44,212 nt of DNA from positions 1 to 44,212 of the forward strand of contig VGFC01000011.1 in assembly GCA_016869045.1 (NCBI GenBank), written 5' to 3'. The translations under genes and the position numbers were made by a program. The DNA is from Armatimonadota bacterium (GTDB lineage: Bacteria > Armatimonadota > Zipacnadia > Zipacnadales > VGFC01). The notes under the pieces are model-generated. The model was not told where the DNA came from and searched no databases. It saw nothing but the letters and a program-made list of their open reading frames with translations. This document shows positions 15,531-23,401 of this stretch, piece by piece (the first letter of the stretch is position 1; every line of letters begins with the position of its first letter).

Positions 15531-16583
15531 TCACGCAGGGCGCAGCTTCAGCCGGATCCTCCGGACCAACGGCTCCAGAAGAGTGAAGGCGCGGTATAGC
15601 GGCGCGGAGAGCGGCAGGTCCCACTCACCCACGTATTCGACGTATTGGGCGGCGAATCCTGCTTTGAACCGGACAAGCCCCCCAAGATCGTCGCCCGCGC
15701 CGGGCCGATCGAGGGGAATCCCGCGGAAGTCGTAGACTTCGCAGCCCCGGTCGCGCGCCCACTGCATCATGCGCCACTGGAGGAGGTAGTTCGGCATCAG
15801 GTTCCGCTGCTCGTTCGACGAGGCGCCGTAGACATACCAGCACTGCTTCCCGAGGACGAAGTCGATGGCGCCGGCCAGAGCTTGCCCCTCGTGGCGGGCG
15901 AGGAAGAGCCGCCCCAGCCCGCGCTCGATGATCGAGCTCCACAGGCACTCATAGTAGCCGAAGTCGCGGACGTGGAATCCATCCCGCTCGCCGGTCACCA
16001 AGAGCAGGTCGTAGAAGACGCGCAGGTCCTCGCGGGTCGTTTCCCCGGTCACCTCGACACCCTTGCGCTCGGCGAGACGCAGGTTGTAGCGCGTCTTGGG
16101 TTTGAAGCGCGCCAGGAGCGTGTCGTCATCGGCCAGCGGGAAGGTCTTCATGACGGCGCGGGGCTGGGTGCCGCCGAAGCCCTTCTCCGGCACGGGCGCC
16201 GGCCGGAAGCCCGCCTGCCGCAGGACGGAGGCGGCGTCGCCACAGACCGGCGGGTCAACCTTCACGAGGAGCGCCCGCTGCTCGTGGGCGAGCTGTCGGA
16301 GCCCCTCCACCAGACAGCGGACGACCTCCTCGTCCCCGAAGTCCACCACCGGTCCGCGGGGGCAGTACAGGATGCTGCGGCCCAGCGGCGCGGCGCGGCA
16401 CAGGGCCAGCGCGCCGGCAACGATGCGGCCCTCGTCCACGACCGCGACGGTGAAGGGCCGCCAGCCCGTGCGGGCCTTGACCTCGCCCCACTCCATGCAC
16501 TGCAGCACGTCGCCCGTGGGCATGCCGGCGACGAATTCCCGCCAGCGGGCCGCGTCGGAGAGAGAGAGTCGCTCAATCTGCAT
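15531..16583 (-). CDS. FemAB-type aminoacyltransferase/GNAT-fold protein
   Basis: The 350-residue protein shows the two-GNAT-domain layout of FemABX-like enzymes: GDVLQCMEWGEVKARTGWRP near the start, ILYCPRGPVVDF, the conserved FKPKTRYNLRLAERKGVEV joint region, then YGASSNEQRNLMPNYLLQW, YDFRGIP and GLVRFKAGFAAQYVEYVGEWDLPL. Such enzymes add amino acids from aminoacyl-tRNA to the peptidoglycan stem peptide; related proteins act in exopolysaccharide systems. ATG 16583 lies inside the last codons of the PBP2 gene (11-base overlap), so it is probably translated with PBP2 and acts on cell wall precursors. The particular amino acid is unknown. Confidence 0.88.
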   Translation of the reverse strand: MQIERLSLSDAARWREFVAGMPTGDVLQCMEWGEVKARTGWRPFTVAVVDEGRIVAGALALCRAAPLGRSILYCPRGPVVDFGDEEVVRCLVEGLRQLAHEQRALLVKVDPPVCGDAASVLRQAGFRPAPVPEKGFGGTQPRAVMKTFPLADDDTLLARFKPKTRYNLRLAERKGVEVTGETTREDLRVFYDLLLVTGERDGFHVRDFGYYECLWSSIIERGLGRLFLARHEGQALAGAIDFVLGKQCWYVYGASSNEQRNLMPNYLLQWRMMQWARDRGCEVYDFRGIPLDRPGAGDDLGGLVRFKAGFAAQYVEYVGEWDLPLSAPLYRAFTLLEPLVRRIRLKLRPA

Positions 16584-18531
16584 GCGGGGACCCTTCGGGA
16601 GGACGGGCGGCCACTTGCGGCGTGGGTCGGCTGAAGGCGGCAAGGAGCACCTTGCGGGCGACATACCCCGCGACCGATGCCCCATAGCCGCCGAACTCCA
16701 CGATGACCGCACAGGCGTACTTCGGCTTCTCGTAGGGGGCGAACCACACGAACCAGGAGTGCAGTCTCGGGTTCCGGGAGACCTCGCCCGACCCCGTCTT
16801 GGCTGCTACGGTCACCGGCAGCCCAGCCATCGGCCCACGCGCGGTGCCGTGGGGATGCGTGACGGTGCTCCGCATCCCTTGCCGGACCGCCTCGACGGTC
16901 TCGGGCTTCACCCCAACGTCCCTGGGCGGAAGCCTCGGCCACTCCGCGGTCCCCAGGCCGGTCTCCTCGGGCCAGACGATCTTGTTGACGATCCGCGGTT
17001 TGGGCAGCCGGCCTCGGTTGGCGATTGTTGCCGCGGCCAGGGCCATCTGGAGCGGGGTCACCTTGAGGTCGCCCTGCCCGATGACCAGGTTCGCCGTGTC
17101 GCCCTGATACCACCGGCCGCGATCTCGCTCCTTCCGCCAGGCCGGCGTGGGCACGAGGCCGCCCTGCTCCCCGGGCAGGCCGATCCCGGTGGGCTCGCCG
17201 AGGCCGAACTTGCGCGAGTGCTCGGCGATCTGGTCGGCCGTCAGCCCGGCGTACTTCACGGCGTCCCAGAAGTACACGTCACAGGACAGCGCTACGCCGT
17301 TCAGGAAGTCCACCGGCCCATGCCCGGATTCCTTCCAGCATGTCTTCACGTCGCCCCGCCGGCCGAACCTCTCGCGTCCGGTGCAGACGTACGTCGTGTT
17401 CAGCGTGGTCTTCGTGCGCTCCAGGATCGCGCAGCTTGAGATGATCTTGAACGTGGAGGCCGCCGGGTACAGGCCCGCGATCGCGCGGTTGAGCTGGGGT
17501 TGGCGGTCCTTGTTCAGCGCCCAGGCGATCTCCCCCTTATCTCCCAGCACAAACTCATCCAGGTCGAACGTCGGGCAACTGGCCATAGCCAGGATGTCGC
17601 CCCTCTCGACATCCAGGAGCACGACCGCCCCGCCCTCACACGGGGTCGTGGGCTTGGCCGGGAACGGGTAGGCGAGGGCCCTCTCGGCGACTTGCTGGAG
17701 TCGGCGGTCGATGGTGAGGTAGACACTGGCGCCGCGGATGGCCGGGATGTGCCGGACCAGGCGCGGCTCGTTGGAGGCATCGCGCTCGGACTCGTCGGCG
17801 CCGCGGCGGCCCTGCAGCGCGGGGATGGTGCGTCCGTTGAGGTTCACCAGCTCGCACAACGACTCGACGCCGGTCTGGCCGAAGATCGAGTCCTGAGCGT
17901 ACACCCTCTGCTTGCCAACGAGCGCCTGCAGGCGGCTGTCGGGGCCTCCCGGAGGGTCATCGTACTCCAGCGTTGCGACCTCGTGGAACTGCGCGGGCGA
18001 GATCGCCCGAGCGTAGCCGATCACGTGGGCGGCGAGCGTCCCGAAGGGATAGTGCCGGCGACGGGCCTCGATCACCCGGAGGCCGGGCATGTCCAAGCGG
18101 TGCTCCTCGAGGCGGATGGCCTGGATCCGGTCGATGTTCTCACCCAGCCCGGGCAGGACCACCTCCGGCGACCCCGAACTGCAGGCCTCATCGACCGCCT
18201 TCCTCGCCTCAACGGTGGAGACACCCAGAACGCGCGCAAGGGGAACCAACGCCGCGTCGAGCTCCCCCTTGTCTGTCGGCAGTTCGGACGGCACGACCTG
18301 GACCTGATACACGACCTGGTTGTCGGCGAGGGCCTCCCCGTTGCGATCGTAGATCGTACCGCGCGGCGCCGGCGTCGGAGCCAACTGCGTGCGGTTATGC
18401 TCCGCCCTCGCCTGGTAGCGGCTCCAGCCCGCAATCTGCAGGCACCAGAGACGGCCGGCAAGAACTGCCAGAGCCACCATCAGCCCTGCCCGCAACACCA
18501 TGAGTCGAACTTGGAGTTGCTTGGGTTCCAT
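16573..18531 (-). CDS. mrdA: Penicillin-binding protein 2 (transpeptidase)
   Basis: The 652-residue class B PBP has a signal anchor (about 10-32), the PBP dimerisation region with APRGTIYDRNGEALADN and YPFGTLAAHVIGY, and a transpeptidase domain. The active-site motifs are S359-T-F-K362, S416-C-D418 and K578-T-G-S. An SxD rather than SxN second motif is usual for PBP2-type enzymes. IGQGDLKVTPLQMA also fits this family. PBP2 cross-links peptidoglycan during elongation and sets rod shape. It sits 67 bases downstream of an NlpC/P60 hydrolase gene and overlaps a FemAB gene, a coherent cell-wall operon. No rodA or mreBCD is in the window. Confidence 0.94.
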   Translation of the reverse strand: MEPKQLQVRLMVLRAGLMVALAVLAGRLWCLQIAGWSRYQARAEHNRTQLAPTPAPRGTIYDRNGEALADNQVVYQVQVVPSELPTDKGELDAALVPLARVLGVSTVEARKAVDEACSSGSPEVVLPGLGENIDRIQAIRLEEHRLDMPGLRVIEARRRHYPFGTLAAHVIGYARAISPAQFHEVATLEYDDPPGGPDSRLQALVGKQRVYAQDSIFGQTGVESLCELVNLNGRTIPALQGRRGADESERDASNEPRLVRHIPAIRGASVYLTIDRRLQQVAERALAYPFPAKPTTPCEGGAVVLLDVERGDILAMASCPTFDLDEFVLGDKGEIAWALNKDRQPQLNRAIAGLYPAASTFKIISSCAILERTKTTLNTTYVCTGRERFGRRGDVKTCWKESGHGPVDFLNGVALSCDVYFWDAVKYAGLTADQIAEHSRKFGLGEPTGIGLPGEQGGLVPTPAWRKERDRGRWYQGDTANLVIGQGDLKVTPLQMALAAATIANRGRLPKPRIVNKIVWPEETGLGTAEWPRLPPRDVGVKPETVEAVRQGMRSTVTHPHGTARGPMAGLPVTVAAKTGSGEVSRNPRLHSWFVWFAPYEKPKYACAVIVEFGGYGASVAGYVARKVLLAAFSRPTPQVAARPPEGSPHAD

Positions 18532-18570
18532 AGCGGCAGTCCGGAGTCCAGAGTTGACGATAGCGGCGAG

Positions 18571-18599
18571 AACGGCAGTCCAGAGCCCAGACTGCCGTT
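18571..18599 (-). terminator. Hairpin at the end of the NlpC/P60 gene
   Basis: A perfect 10-base stem (AACGGCAGTC / GACTGCCGTT) with a nine-base loop overlaps the stop codon of the hydrolase gene. There is no clear T tract, so it may attenuate rather than end transcription into the PBP2 gene. A second, imperfect copy of AGCGGCAGTCCGGAGTCCAG precedes the PBP2 start. Confidence 0.5.
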
Positions 18600-20610
18600 A
18601 TCTCATCCGTCGGGCGCCCGCGTACTTGGGTCCGTAATAGGACGAGTCGAGACGGTCGATCTTGACGCCCGAGCGGGGGTTGGAGGCGTGGATGAACTGG
18701 CCGTCGCCGATGTAGACACCGACGTGCGAGGTTCCGCTGCGGTAGGTGTTGCGGAAGAAGACGCAGTCGCCGGGGGCCAACTCGCTCTGGGAGACCGGCG
18801 TTCCCTGGCGGAACTGCTGGACCACGCTGCGGGAGATGTCGATGCCCCTCTGGCGGTAGAGGTAGCTCGTGAAGCCCGAGCAGTCGAAGGCGCCCCCCTC
18901 CCCCGAGCAGCCGTGCCGGTAAGGCGAGCCGATGTAGCCCATCGCCGCCTGCACGATCTCCGAGCCGAGGCCGGCCGCGGCGGAGGAGGCGGCCCCGTAC
19001 GCCCGCTCGACGGCGGAGGTCATGCCACTGAGGCTGTCCCGCCGGGCCACGCGGGCCTGGCGCTGCTCGCGCGTGTCCACCAGGTCGGAGCTGACCCAGG
19101 CCTGCTTGCCGCCATCGAGGCCGACCTTGTACCAGTCGTCCTGCTGGCCGAGGATGACCACCTGCGTGCTGAGCTTGGCCTTCCCGATGATCTCCTGGTC
19201 CATGCCCGGACCGGCGCGCAGGTTGATGTCCGGTCGCGCCACCCAGCCGACCTTGACCTCGACGGTCTGGTTGCCCTCTTGGGCCGTGATCTCGTCGCGG
19301 GGGCCATCGTAGTCCAGCACCCAGCCGGTCATCCACCCGTAGGACCCATCCGGCAGGCGGACCTTGCACCACTGTCCGCTGATGTCGGTGACCGTCACCG
19401 GTGCGCCGCGCTCGAGGGTGCACTTCACATCGTTGTCCACGCCCGGCCCGTACCGCACGTTCGCCTGGGTGTCGGCCCAGGCGCGGACCTCGGTCAACTG
19501 GATACCCCCGGAGTACTGCCGGGTGGGCGAGGGGAAGTCGGCGATCGGCGGGGGCGGCGCAGCGGGCGCCGACGGGCCGGCTCCGCCGGCGTACTTGACG
19601 TAGTCGCCGTAGACCCAGCCTTCAGCGCCGCCCTGCACGCGGACGTTGACCCAATCGCCCTTGGTGCCGATGACGTGGAGGGTTTGGCCTCGCGTCAGGA
19701 CCGCGCGGTAGTCGTAGCGGACGCCCGGACCGGCACGCAGGTAGAGGTTGTCGCCGGAAGCGTAGGCCTTGGCAACCCCGCCTCCCTCGGCCGGAGACTG
19801 CCCGCTCGTGGCGGCGAGCTGCTGGCCGGTCGTCACCTCGTCCGTCAGTAGGTCCGCATGGATCCAGCCGAACCCGCCCGGGGTCTTGACCTTGGCCCAC
19901 TCACCCTCGCGACCGACCACGAACACCTTCGTGCCCATGGGGCGGGTACCGTAGATCTCGTAGCGGTCCCCGGGGCCCGAGCGCACGCGCGCATCGTCCA
20001 CCTTCACCCAGGCCGGGTGGGCATCCGACGAGGAGGAGTCCTCGGAGGACCCCGCAGCCAACTGCTGACCGGTGGCGATGTGGTCGGTGAGGAGATCGGT
20101 GCGGATCCAGCCGAACCCGCCCGGGGTCTTTACCTTCGCCCAGGAGCCGGAGCGCCCGACGACGTAGACCTTGGTGCCCTTCTCGCGCGTGCCGTACGTT
20201 GGGTAGCTGGTGCCGGGGCCCGAGCGGACCTGGGCCTCATCCACCTTGATCCAGGCCGGATGCCCACTGCCGCTCGCGACCTCGTCCGAGTCGGCCGAGG
20301 CGGAGTTGCCGGTGGCCTGAGCTTGGAGCTTGCGGCCCTCGTCCGCCGAGAACTGGAGGTACTTTTCCATCACGTAGCCGCGGCGGCCGTTGGGCAGCCG
20401 GGCGTAGCACCAGCCGTCCACGAACGCGGTCACGTAGAGCTTGTCGCCCCGTTCGACGGTGCCGATCACGTCGCGGTCGTCACCCGGCCCGGAGCGGACG
20501 TTCAGCGCCTCGGGGATGACCCAGCCGACGAACACCTTGGCGGCGGCGATGGAGGAGAACGCCAGAAGCAACAGCCAGATGGCCGCAACGACGGGAAGTC
20601 TGCGTTTCAT
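18598..20610 (-). CDS. Exported NlpC/P60 peptidoglycan hydrolase with six SH3 domains
   Basis: The 670-residue protein has a signal peptide (MKRRLPVVAAIWLLLLAFSS...AAA), then six bacterial SH3 domains recognisable by the repeated VRSGPG / LRAGPG / VRYGPG motif followed by GW(V/I)xxDLL-type ends, at roughly 27-90, 117-175, 195-255, 280-345, 370-430 and 445-505. The C-terminal NlpC/P60 domain holds C577 in FDCSGF, His in GTSHVGVYIG and a third polar residue after FIHAS. Such enzymes cut D-Glu-(meso-DAP/Lys) peptides outside the membrane. Six SH3 domains is an unusually long targeting array. ATG 20610 follows a strong promoter and heads the NlpC-PBP2-FemAB run. Confidence 0.94.
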   Translation of the reverse strand: MKRRLPVVAAIWLLLLAFSSIAAAKVFVGWVIPEALNVRSGPGDDRDVIGTVERGDKLYVTAFVDGWCYARLPNGRRGYVMEKYLQFSADEGRKLQAQATGNSASADSDEVASGSGHPAWIKVDEAQVRSGPGTSYPTYGTREKGTKVYVVGRSGSWAKVKTPGGFGWIRTDLLTDHIATGQQLAAGSSEDSSSSDAHPAWVKVDDARVRSGPGDRYEIYGTRPMGTKVFVVGREGEWAKVKTPGGFGWIHADLLTDEVTTGQQLAATSGQSPAEGGGVAKAYASGDNLYLRAGPGVRYDYRAVLTRGQTLHVIGTKGDWVNVRVQGGAEGWVYGDYVKYAGGAGPSAPAAPPPPIADFPSPTRQYSGGIQLTEVRAWADTQANVRYGPGVDNDVKCTLERGAPVTVTDISGQWCKVRLPDGSYGWMTGWVLDYDGPRDEITAQEGNQTVEVKVGWVARPDINLRAGPGMDQEIIGKAKLSTQVVILGQQDDWYKVGLDGGKQAWVSSDLVDTREQRQARVARRDSLSGMTSAVERAYGAASSAAAGLGSEIVQAAMGYIGSPYRHGCSGEGGAFDCSGFTSYLYRQRGIDISRSVVQQFRQGTPVSQSELAPGDCVFFRNTYRSGTSHVGVYIGDGQFIHASNPRSGVKIDRLDSSYYGPKYAGARRMR
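19861..20130 (-). repeat. Intragenic direct repeat in SH3 domains 2 and 3
   Basis: A 27-base stretch at 19861-19887 is identical to 20104-20130, 243 bases (81 codons) apart, encoding the KTPGGFGWI end of SH3 domains 3 and 2. Flanking codons are also similar. This indicates a recent domain duplication or gene conversion inside the hydrolase gene. Confidence 0.85.
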
Positions 20611-20653
20611 GGCTCCAATATCCCTTGCCCGGAGGCCATTCCGGTGCCCGATA

Positions 20654-20682
20654 GGTATACCTTCAGCGGGGGCGTGTGTCAA
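20654..20682 (-). promoter_or_regulatory. Promoter of the NlpC/P60-PBP2-FemAB operon
   Basis: On the minus strand a perfect TTGACA (20677-20682) is followed by a 17-base spacer and TATACC (20654-20659, four of six). The start site would be near 20647, leaving a leader of about 37 bases before ATG 20610. Confidence 0.7.
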
Positions 20683-20753
20683 GCCGGACGGGCGTCCCGG
20701 AGGCGGCGGATGGCCCGGATTCCCCCATTTCCGCGCGGATTCGTGGGTGCCTG

Positions 20754-20779
20754 AAAACGCACGTCCCGTCGCAGGGACG
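20754..20779 (-). terminator. Candidate intrinsic terminator after the THUMP-FtsJ gene
   Basis: On the minus strand CGTCCC pairs with GGGACG across a six-base loop (20762-20779), followed by TGCGTTTT. It lies 41 bases after the methyltransferase stop and before the NlpC promoter, where a terminator is expected. The T tract is short. Confidence 0.5.
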
Positions 20780-20820
20780 GTACTTCCGACGCTCCGGGGG
20801 GCCGGGAGGTTCTGCCAAGA

Positions 20821-21882
20821 TCAGGGCTTCGGCCCGCGCAGGAGGAGGGTCGTCTCCTTGGCGTTGTGCGGCAGGCGCTTCTGGCGGTGGACCTCGAAGT
20901 GCGGCCCCAGCACCCTCAGCGCGTCCCGGACGTGCTCCTCCCGGCGAGGGGTCATGAACTTCACCGTCATGACCACCGCCCCGCCTGGCTCCAGGAGCGG
21001 GATGAGGGGCAGGACGATCGCCGCGGACTCCGCCGGGTCGAGGTTCATGTCGTTGGTCAGGAGGGCGAAGCGGCCCAGGTCCGGCAGGCTCAGCAGGTCC
21101 TGCGAATGGCCTCGGAAGTGCGTGACGTTCGGCAGTGAGGCGACCTCGGGGTCGAGATCAGCCGGGTCAACGGCCAGAACCTCGGCCCCCTCCTCGGCCA
21201 GGGCCTTGCTCCAGCCGCCCGGCGCCGCCCCCAGGTCCAGGGCGCGCATGCCCGGCGTGACGGTCAGCCCGAAGACCTGCAGGGCCTCCCGGAGCTTCTT
21301 CTCGGCGCGGTTCAGGGGACGCTCACCCGGGGCGTAGATCCGCATCTTCGTGATCGTCTTGTGGACCACGTCATCGGGTACGCAGCAACCGACCCACGCC
21401 CGGTCCTGGAAGATCTCGACGGCGACCAGGTAGTCCGGCGCCTCGAAGCGGAACGCCCCGGGGCTGTGCGCCTCAAGGTACATGCCCACCTGACGCTGCA
21501 CGTCCTGCGAACTGAAGGCGTGCTCCCCGCGCCGCTTGCACTCGACCTTGAAGGTGTCGCCCGCGCAGAACGCGGTCGCGGCCAGGGCAGCCTCGCCGAG
21601 CGTCGCCATGTGCTCCGCCTCGCGGCCAATGGCGGCCTCGACGCTCACCGGCACGATTCGCCCGACGGTCTCCGTCTTCGCCTCGCGCAGGAGCGTCAGT
21701 ACCGCCTCGCGGCTCTGGCCGGGGGTCTCCAACAACAGGTTGCCCTTGAGGAAGAGCGAGCGAACCTCCGCCGCACCCAGGGCCTTCCGCAGTTCCCGGC
21801 GGGCGTCCGCCTCACGCCCTGCCGCGCAGGTCACGAGGAAGGTGGGGTGTTCCAGCACCGTGACGTGACCGGGGGAGTCCAT
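20821..21882 (-). CDS. THUMP domain plus FtsJ-like SAM methyltransferase (probable rRNA 2'-O-methyltransferase)
   Basis: The 353-residue protein begins with a THUMP-type RNA-binding region (TFLVTCAAGREADARRELRKALG to about residue 165). A Rossmann methyltransferase follows with SAM motif ALDLGAAPGGWSKAL and VLAVDPADL. The FtsJ-family K-D-K-E tetrad is plausible as Lys near NRAEKK, Asp in LTNDMNLD, Lys in MTVKFMTP and Glu in AKETTLLL. This combination resembles RlmM, which methylates ribose of a 23S rRNA cytidine; the site here is not known. It starts at ATG 21882, three bases after the MFS stop, so the two are probably co-transcribed. Confidence 0.82.
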   Translation of the reverse strand: MDSPGHVTVLEHPTFLVTCAAGREADARRELRKALGAAEVRSLFLKGNLLLETPGQSREAVLTLLREAKTETVGRIVPVSVEAAIGREAEHMATLGEAALAATAFCAGDTFKVECKRRGEHAFSSQDVQRQVGMYLEAHSPGAFRFEAPDYLVAVEIFQDRAWVGCCVPDDVVHKTITKMRIYAPGERPLNRAEKKLREALQVFGLTVTPGMRALDLGAAPGGWSKALAEEGAEVLAVDPADLDPEVASLPNVTHFRGHSQDLLSLPDLGRFALLTNDMNLDPAESAAIVLPLIPLLEPGGAVVMTVKFMTPRREEHVRDALRVLGPHFEVHRQKRLPHNAKETTLLLRGPKP

Positions 21883-21885
21883 GGG

Positions 21886-23121
21886 TTAGCCTTCCTCATC
21901 CTCGCTGAGGGGCGGCGGAGGAAGCGGCACCGGCTCGACGACCGCCCGGACCGGCCTCGGGGTGACCAGATCGGGCACGAACAGCGCGAGGCCTGCTCCC
22001 AGGAACGGGAGCACACACGAGAGCGACAGCGAGAAGGGCAGCGAGGTGACGTCCGCCAGGCGGCCGAACGCTGGCGCCAGGAACGCGCCCGCACCCCAGC
22101 AGAAGCCCATCATCAGGGCCGAGGCGAGGCTCTGGTGACGCGGAAGCAGGAGCTGGGCCTGCACGATGTTCACGGGTACCGCCGCCTGGACCGCAGCGCC
22201 GCCCACGACGAGCATTGCCCACGAGGGCAGACCGTGGGTGTGGAGGAAACCCAGGAGTTCAGGCCCGGCCAAGCCGAGGGACAGCACGGTCAGCCACCGG
22301 CGCCCCATCACCCTCGCCAAGTGCCCGCCCGCGATGCCGGCGAGACCTCCGGCGAAGACGAAGGCCATGATGACCCAGGCCTGGTTGGGCTTCGGCATCC
22401 CGCGGTCCTCCAGCAGCCGCGCCAGATAGGTCAGGAACACGATCACACTCGCCGAACGGAGGAACACGACGGCGGTCAGGACCGACAGCGCACCCATCCG
22501 GTAGCGTCGCGACATCGGCTCGCCGTTGCGGTGCGTGGGCGGGGGCGGTGTCGCGTGTGCGTCGCCGTGGCGACTCTCGAGACCGCGGGATGCCAGCCCC
22601 ACGAGCGGCCCGGCCACCAGCCCGACCAGCATCCCGGGCCACATGCCCTCCAGGCCGCGGGCCTGGTAGAGCGCCATGCCGAGCACCGGCCCCAGGGAGT
22701 AGCCGAGGATGCCGCCGGGGCTGAACAGCGCCTGGGTGAGGTCGCGGCGCTCGCCGCCCGCCGCCGAGGCCAACGCCGAGCCCGGCGGATGGAACGCCCC
22801 GCACCCCAGCCCCCCCAGCGCGATGAGCACCATCATGCCCCAGAAGGTGCCCGCCAGACCGAAGGTGCAGATGCCCACACCGGTGAGCATCACGCCCAGG
22901 CCGACGAGGTACGAGCGGCGCGTGAGATCGGAGAGAATCCCCAGGAACGGCTGCACCAGGCTGCCGGTCACCGAGGTGACGACGGCGATCAAACCGGTGG
23001 CGGCCAACGACAGGCCGAAGCGCTCCTGGATGATGGGCACCAGTGGCAGCACCATGCCCATGTAGCAGTCGGTCAGGAAGTGACCGAGAACCAGCGCGCC
23101 GAGCCTGCCATAGCGGACCAT
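21886..23121 (-). CDS. MFS transporter, fosmidomycin-resistance (Fsr)-like
   Basis: The 411-residue protein has 12 predicted hydrophobic segments. The N-terminal half contains HFLTDCYMGMVLPLVPII and GILSDLTRRSYLVGLG (the MFS loop 2-3 motif). GGLGCGAFHPPGSALAS is a stretch typical of the Fsr/YfiS subgroup of drug efflux pumps. The likely role is proton-driven export of a small molecule; the substrate is unknown. ATG 23121 begins the first helix. A promoter with an inverted repeat in its spacer lies about 100 bases upstream, suggesting repressor control. The THUMP-FtsJ gene follows immediately. Confidence 0.88.
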   Translation of the reverse strand: MVRYGRLGALVLGHFLTDCYMGMVLPLVPIIQERFGLSLAATGLIAVVTSVTGSLVQPFLGILSDLTRRSYLVGLGVMLTGVGICTFGLAGTFWGMMVLIALGGLGCGAFHPPGSALASAAGGERRDLTQALFSPGGILGYSLGPVLGMALYQARGLEGMWPGMLVGLVAGPLVGLASRGLESRHGDAHATPPPPTHRNGEPMSRRYRMGALSVLTAVVFLRSASVIVFLTYLARLLEDRGMPKPNQAWVIMAFVFAGGLAGIAGGHLARVMGRRWLTVLSLGLAGPELLGFLHTHGLPSWAMLVVGGAAVQAAVPVNIVQAQLLLPRHQSLASALMMGFCWGAGAFLAPAFGRLADVTSLPFSLSLSCVLPFLGAGLALFVPDLVTPRPVRAVVEPVPLPPPPLSEDEEG

Positions 23122-23223
23122 GGAATCACGGACTTCCGGAGTGCATCCAGGCGAAGTGAGGTCCTCGACAGAGGCGAATCGGACACTTCGGAGGAAGCGT
23201 CCGGCGCCGGTCTCAGACGCGGT

Positions 23224-23252
23224 ACGATACTGCACCGGCAGTCGCCGGTCAA
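23224..23252 (-). promoter_or_regulatory. Candidate promoter of the MFS gene
   Basis: On the minus strand TTGACC (23247-23252, five of six) is followed by a 17-base spacer and TATCGT (23224-23229, four of six). The leader to ATG 23121 would be about 95 bases. Confidence 0.6.
23234..23249. promoter_or_regulatory. Perfect inverted repeat in the promoter spacer (operator candidate)
   Basis: ACCGGC-AGTC-GCCGGT forms a perfect 6+6 inverted repeat between the -35 and -10 boxes of the MFS promoter and touches the -35 box. A dimeric repressor bound here would block RNA polymerase. No regulator gene is adjacent. Confidence 0.45.
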
Positions 23253-23270
23253 GCCTCCGTCATCCGGGAG

Positions 23271-23320
23271 GGGCCGCATACCGATGCGACGAGCCCGCTC
23301 GTTGCATCGGTATCCGGCCC
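23271..23320. repeat. 50-base near-perfect palindrome
   Basis: Arms 23271-23294 and 23297-23320 (GGGCCGCATACCGATGCGAC... and complement) pair over 24 positions with two mismatches around a two-base centre. It lies between the divergent MFS and CBM9-like genes and can form a cruciform or an RNA hairpin. Confidence 0.75.
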
Positions 23321-23334
23321 ACTCGCTGGAACAC

Positions 23335-23361
23335 GGGGCCGGATGCTCCGCATTCGGCCCC
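23335..23361. repeat. Second hairpin GGGGCCGGAT / ATTCGGCCCC
   Basis: A 10-base arm pair with one G-T pair and a seven-base loop lies 15 bases after the large palindrome and 41 bases before the CBM9-like gene start. On the plus strand it would be in the mRNA leader of that gene. Confidence 0.55.
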
Positions 23362-23401
23362 TCTAAGGCGCTTACGAGCGGGCGGGGCAAGAGGTTACGC
23401 C

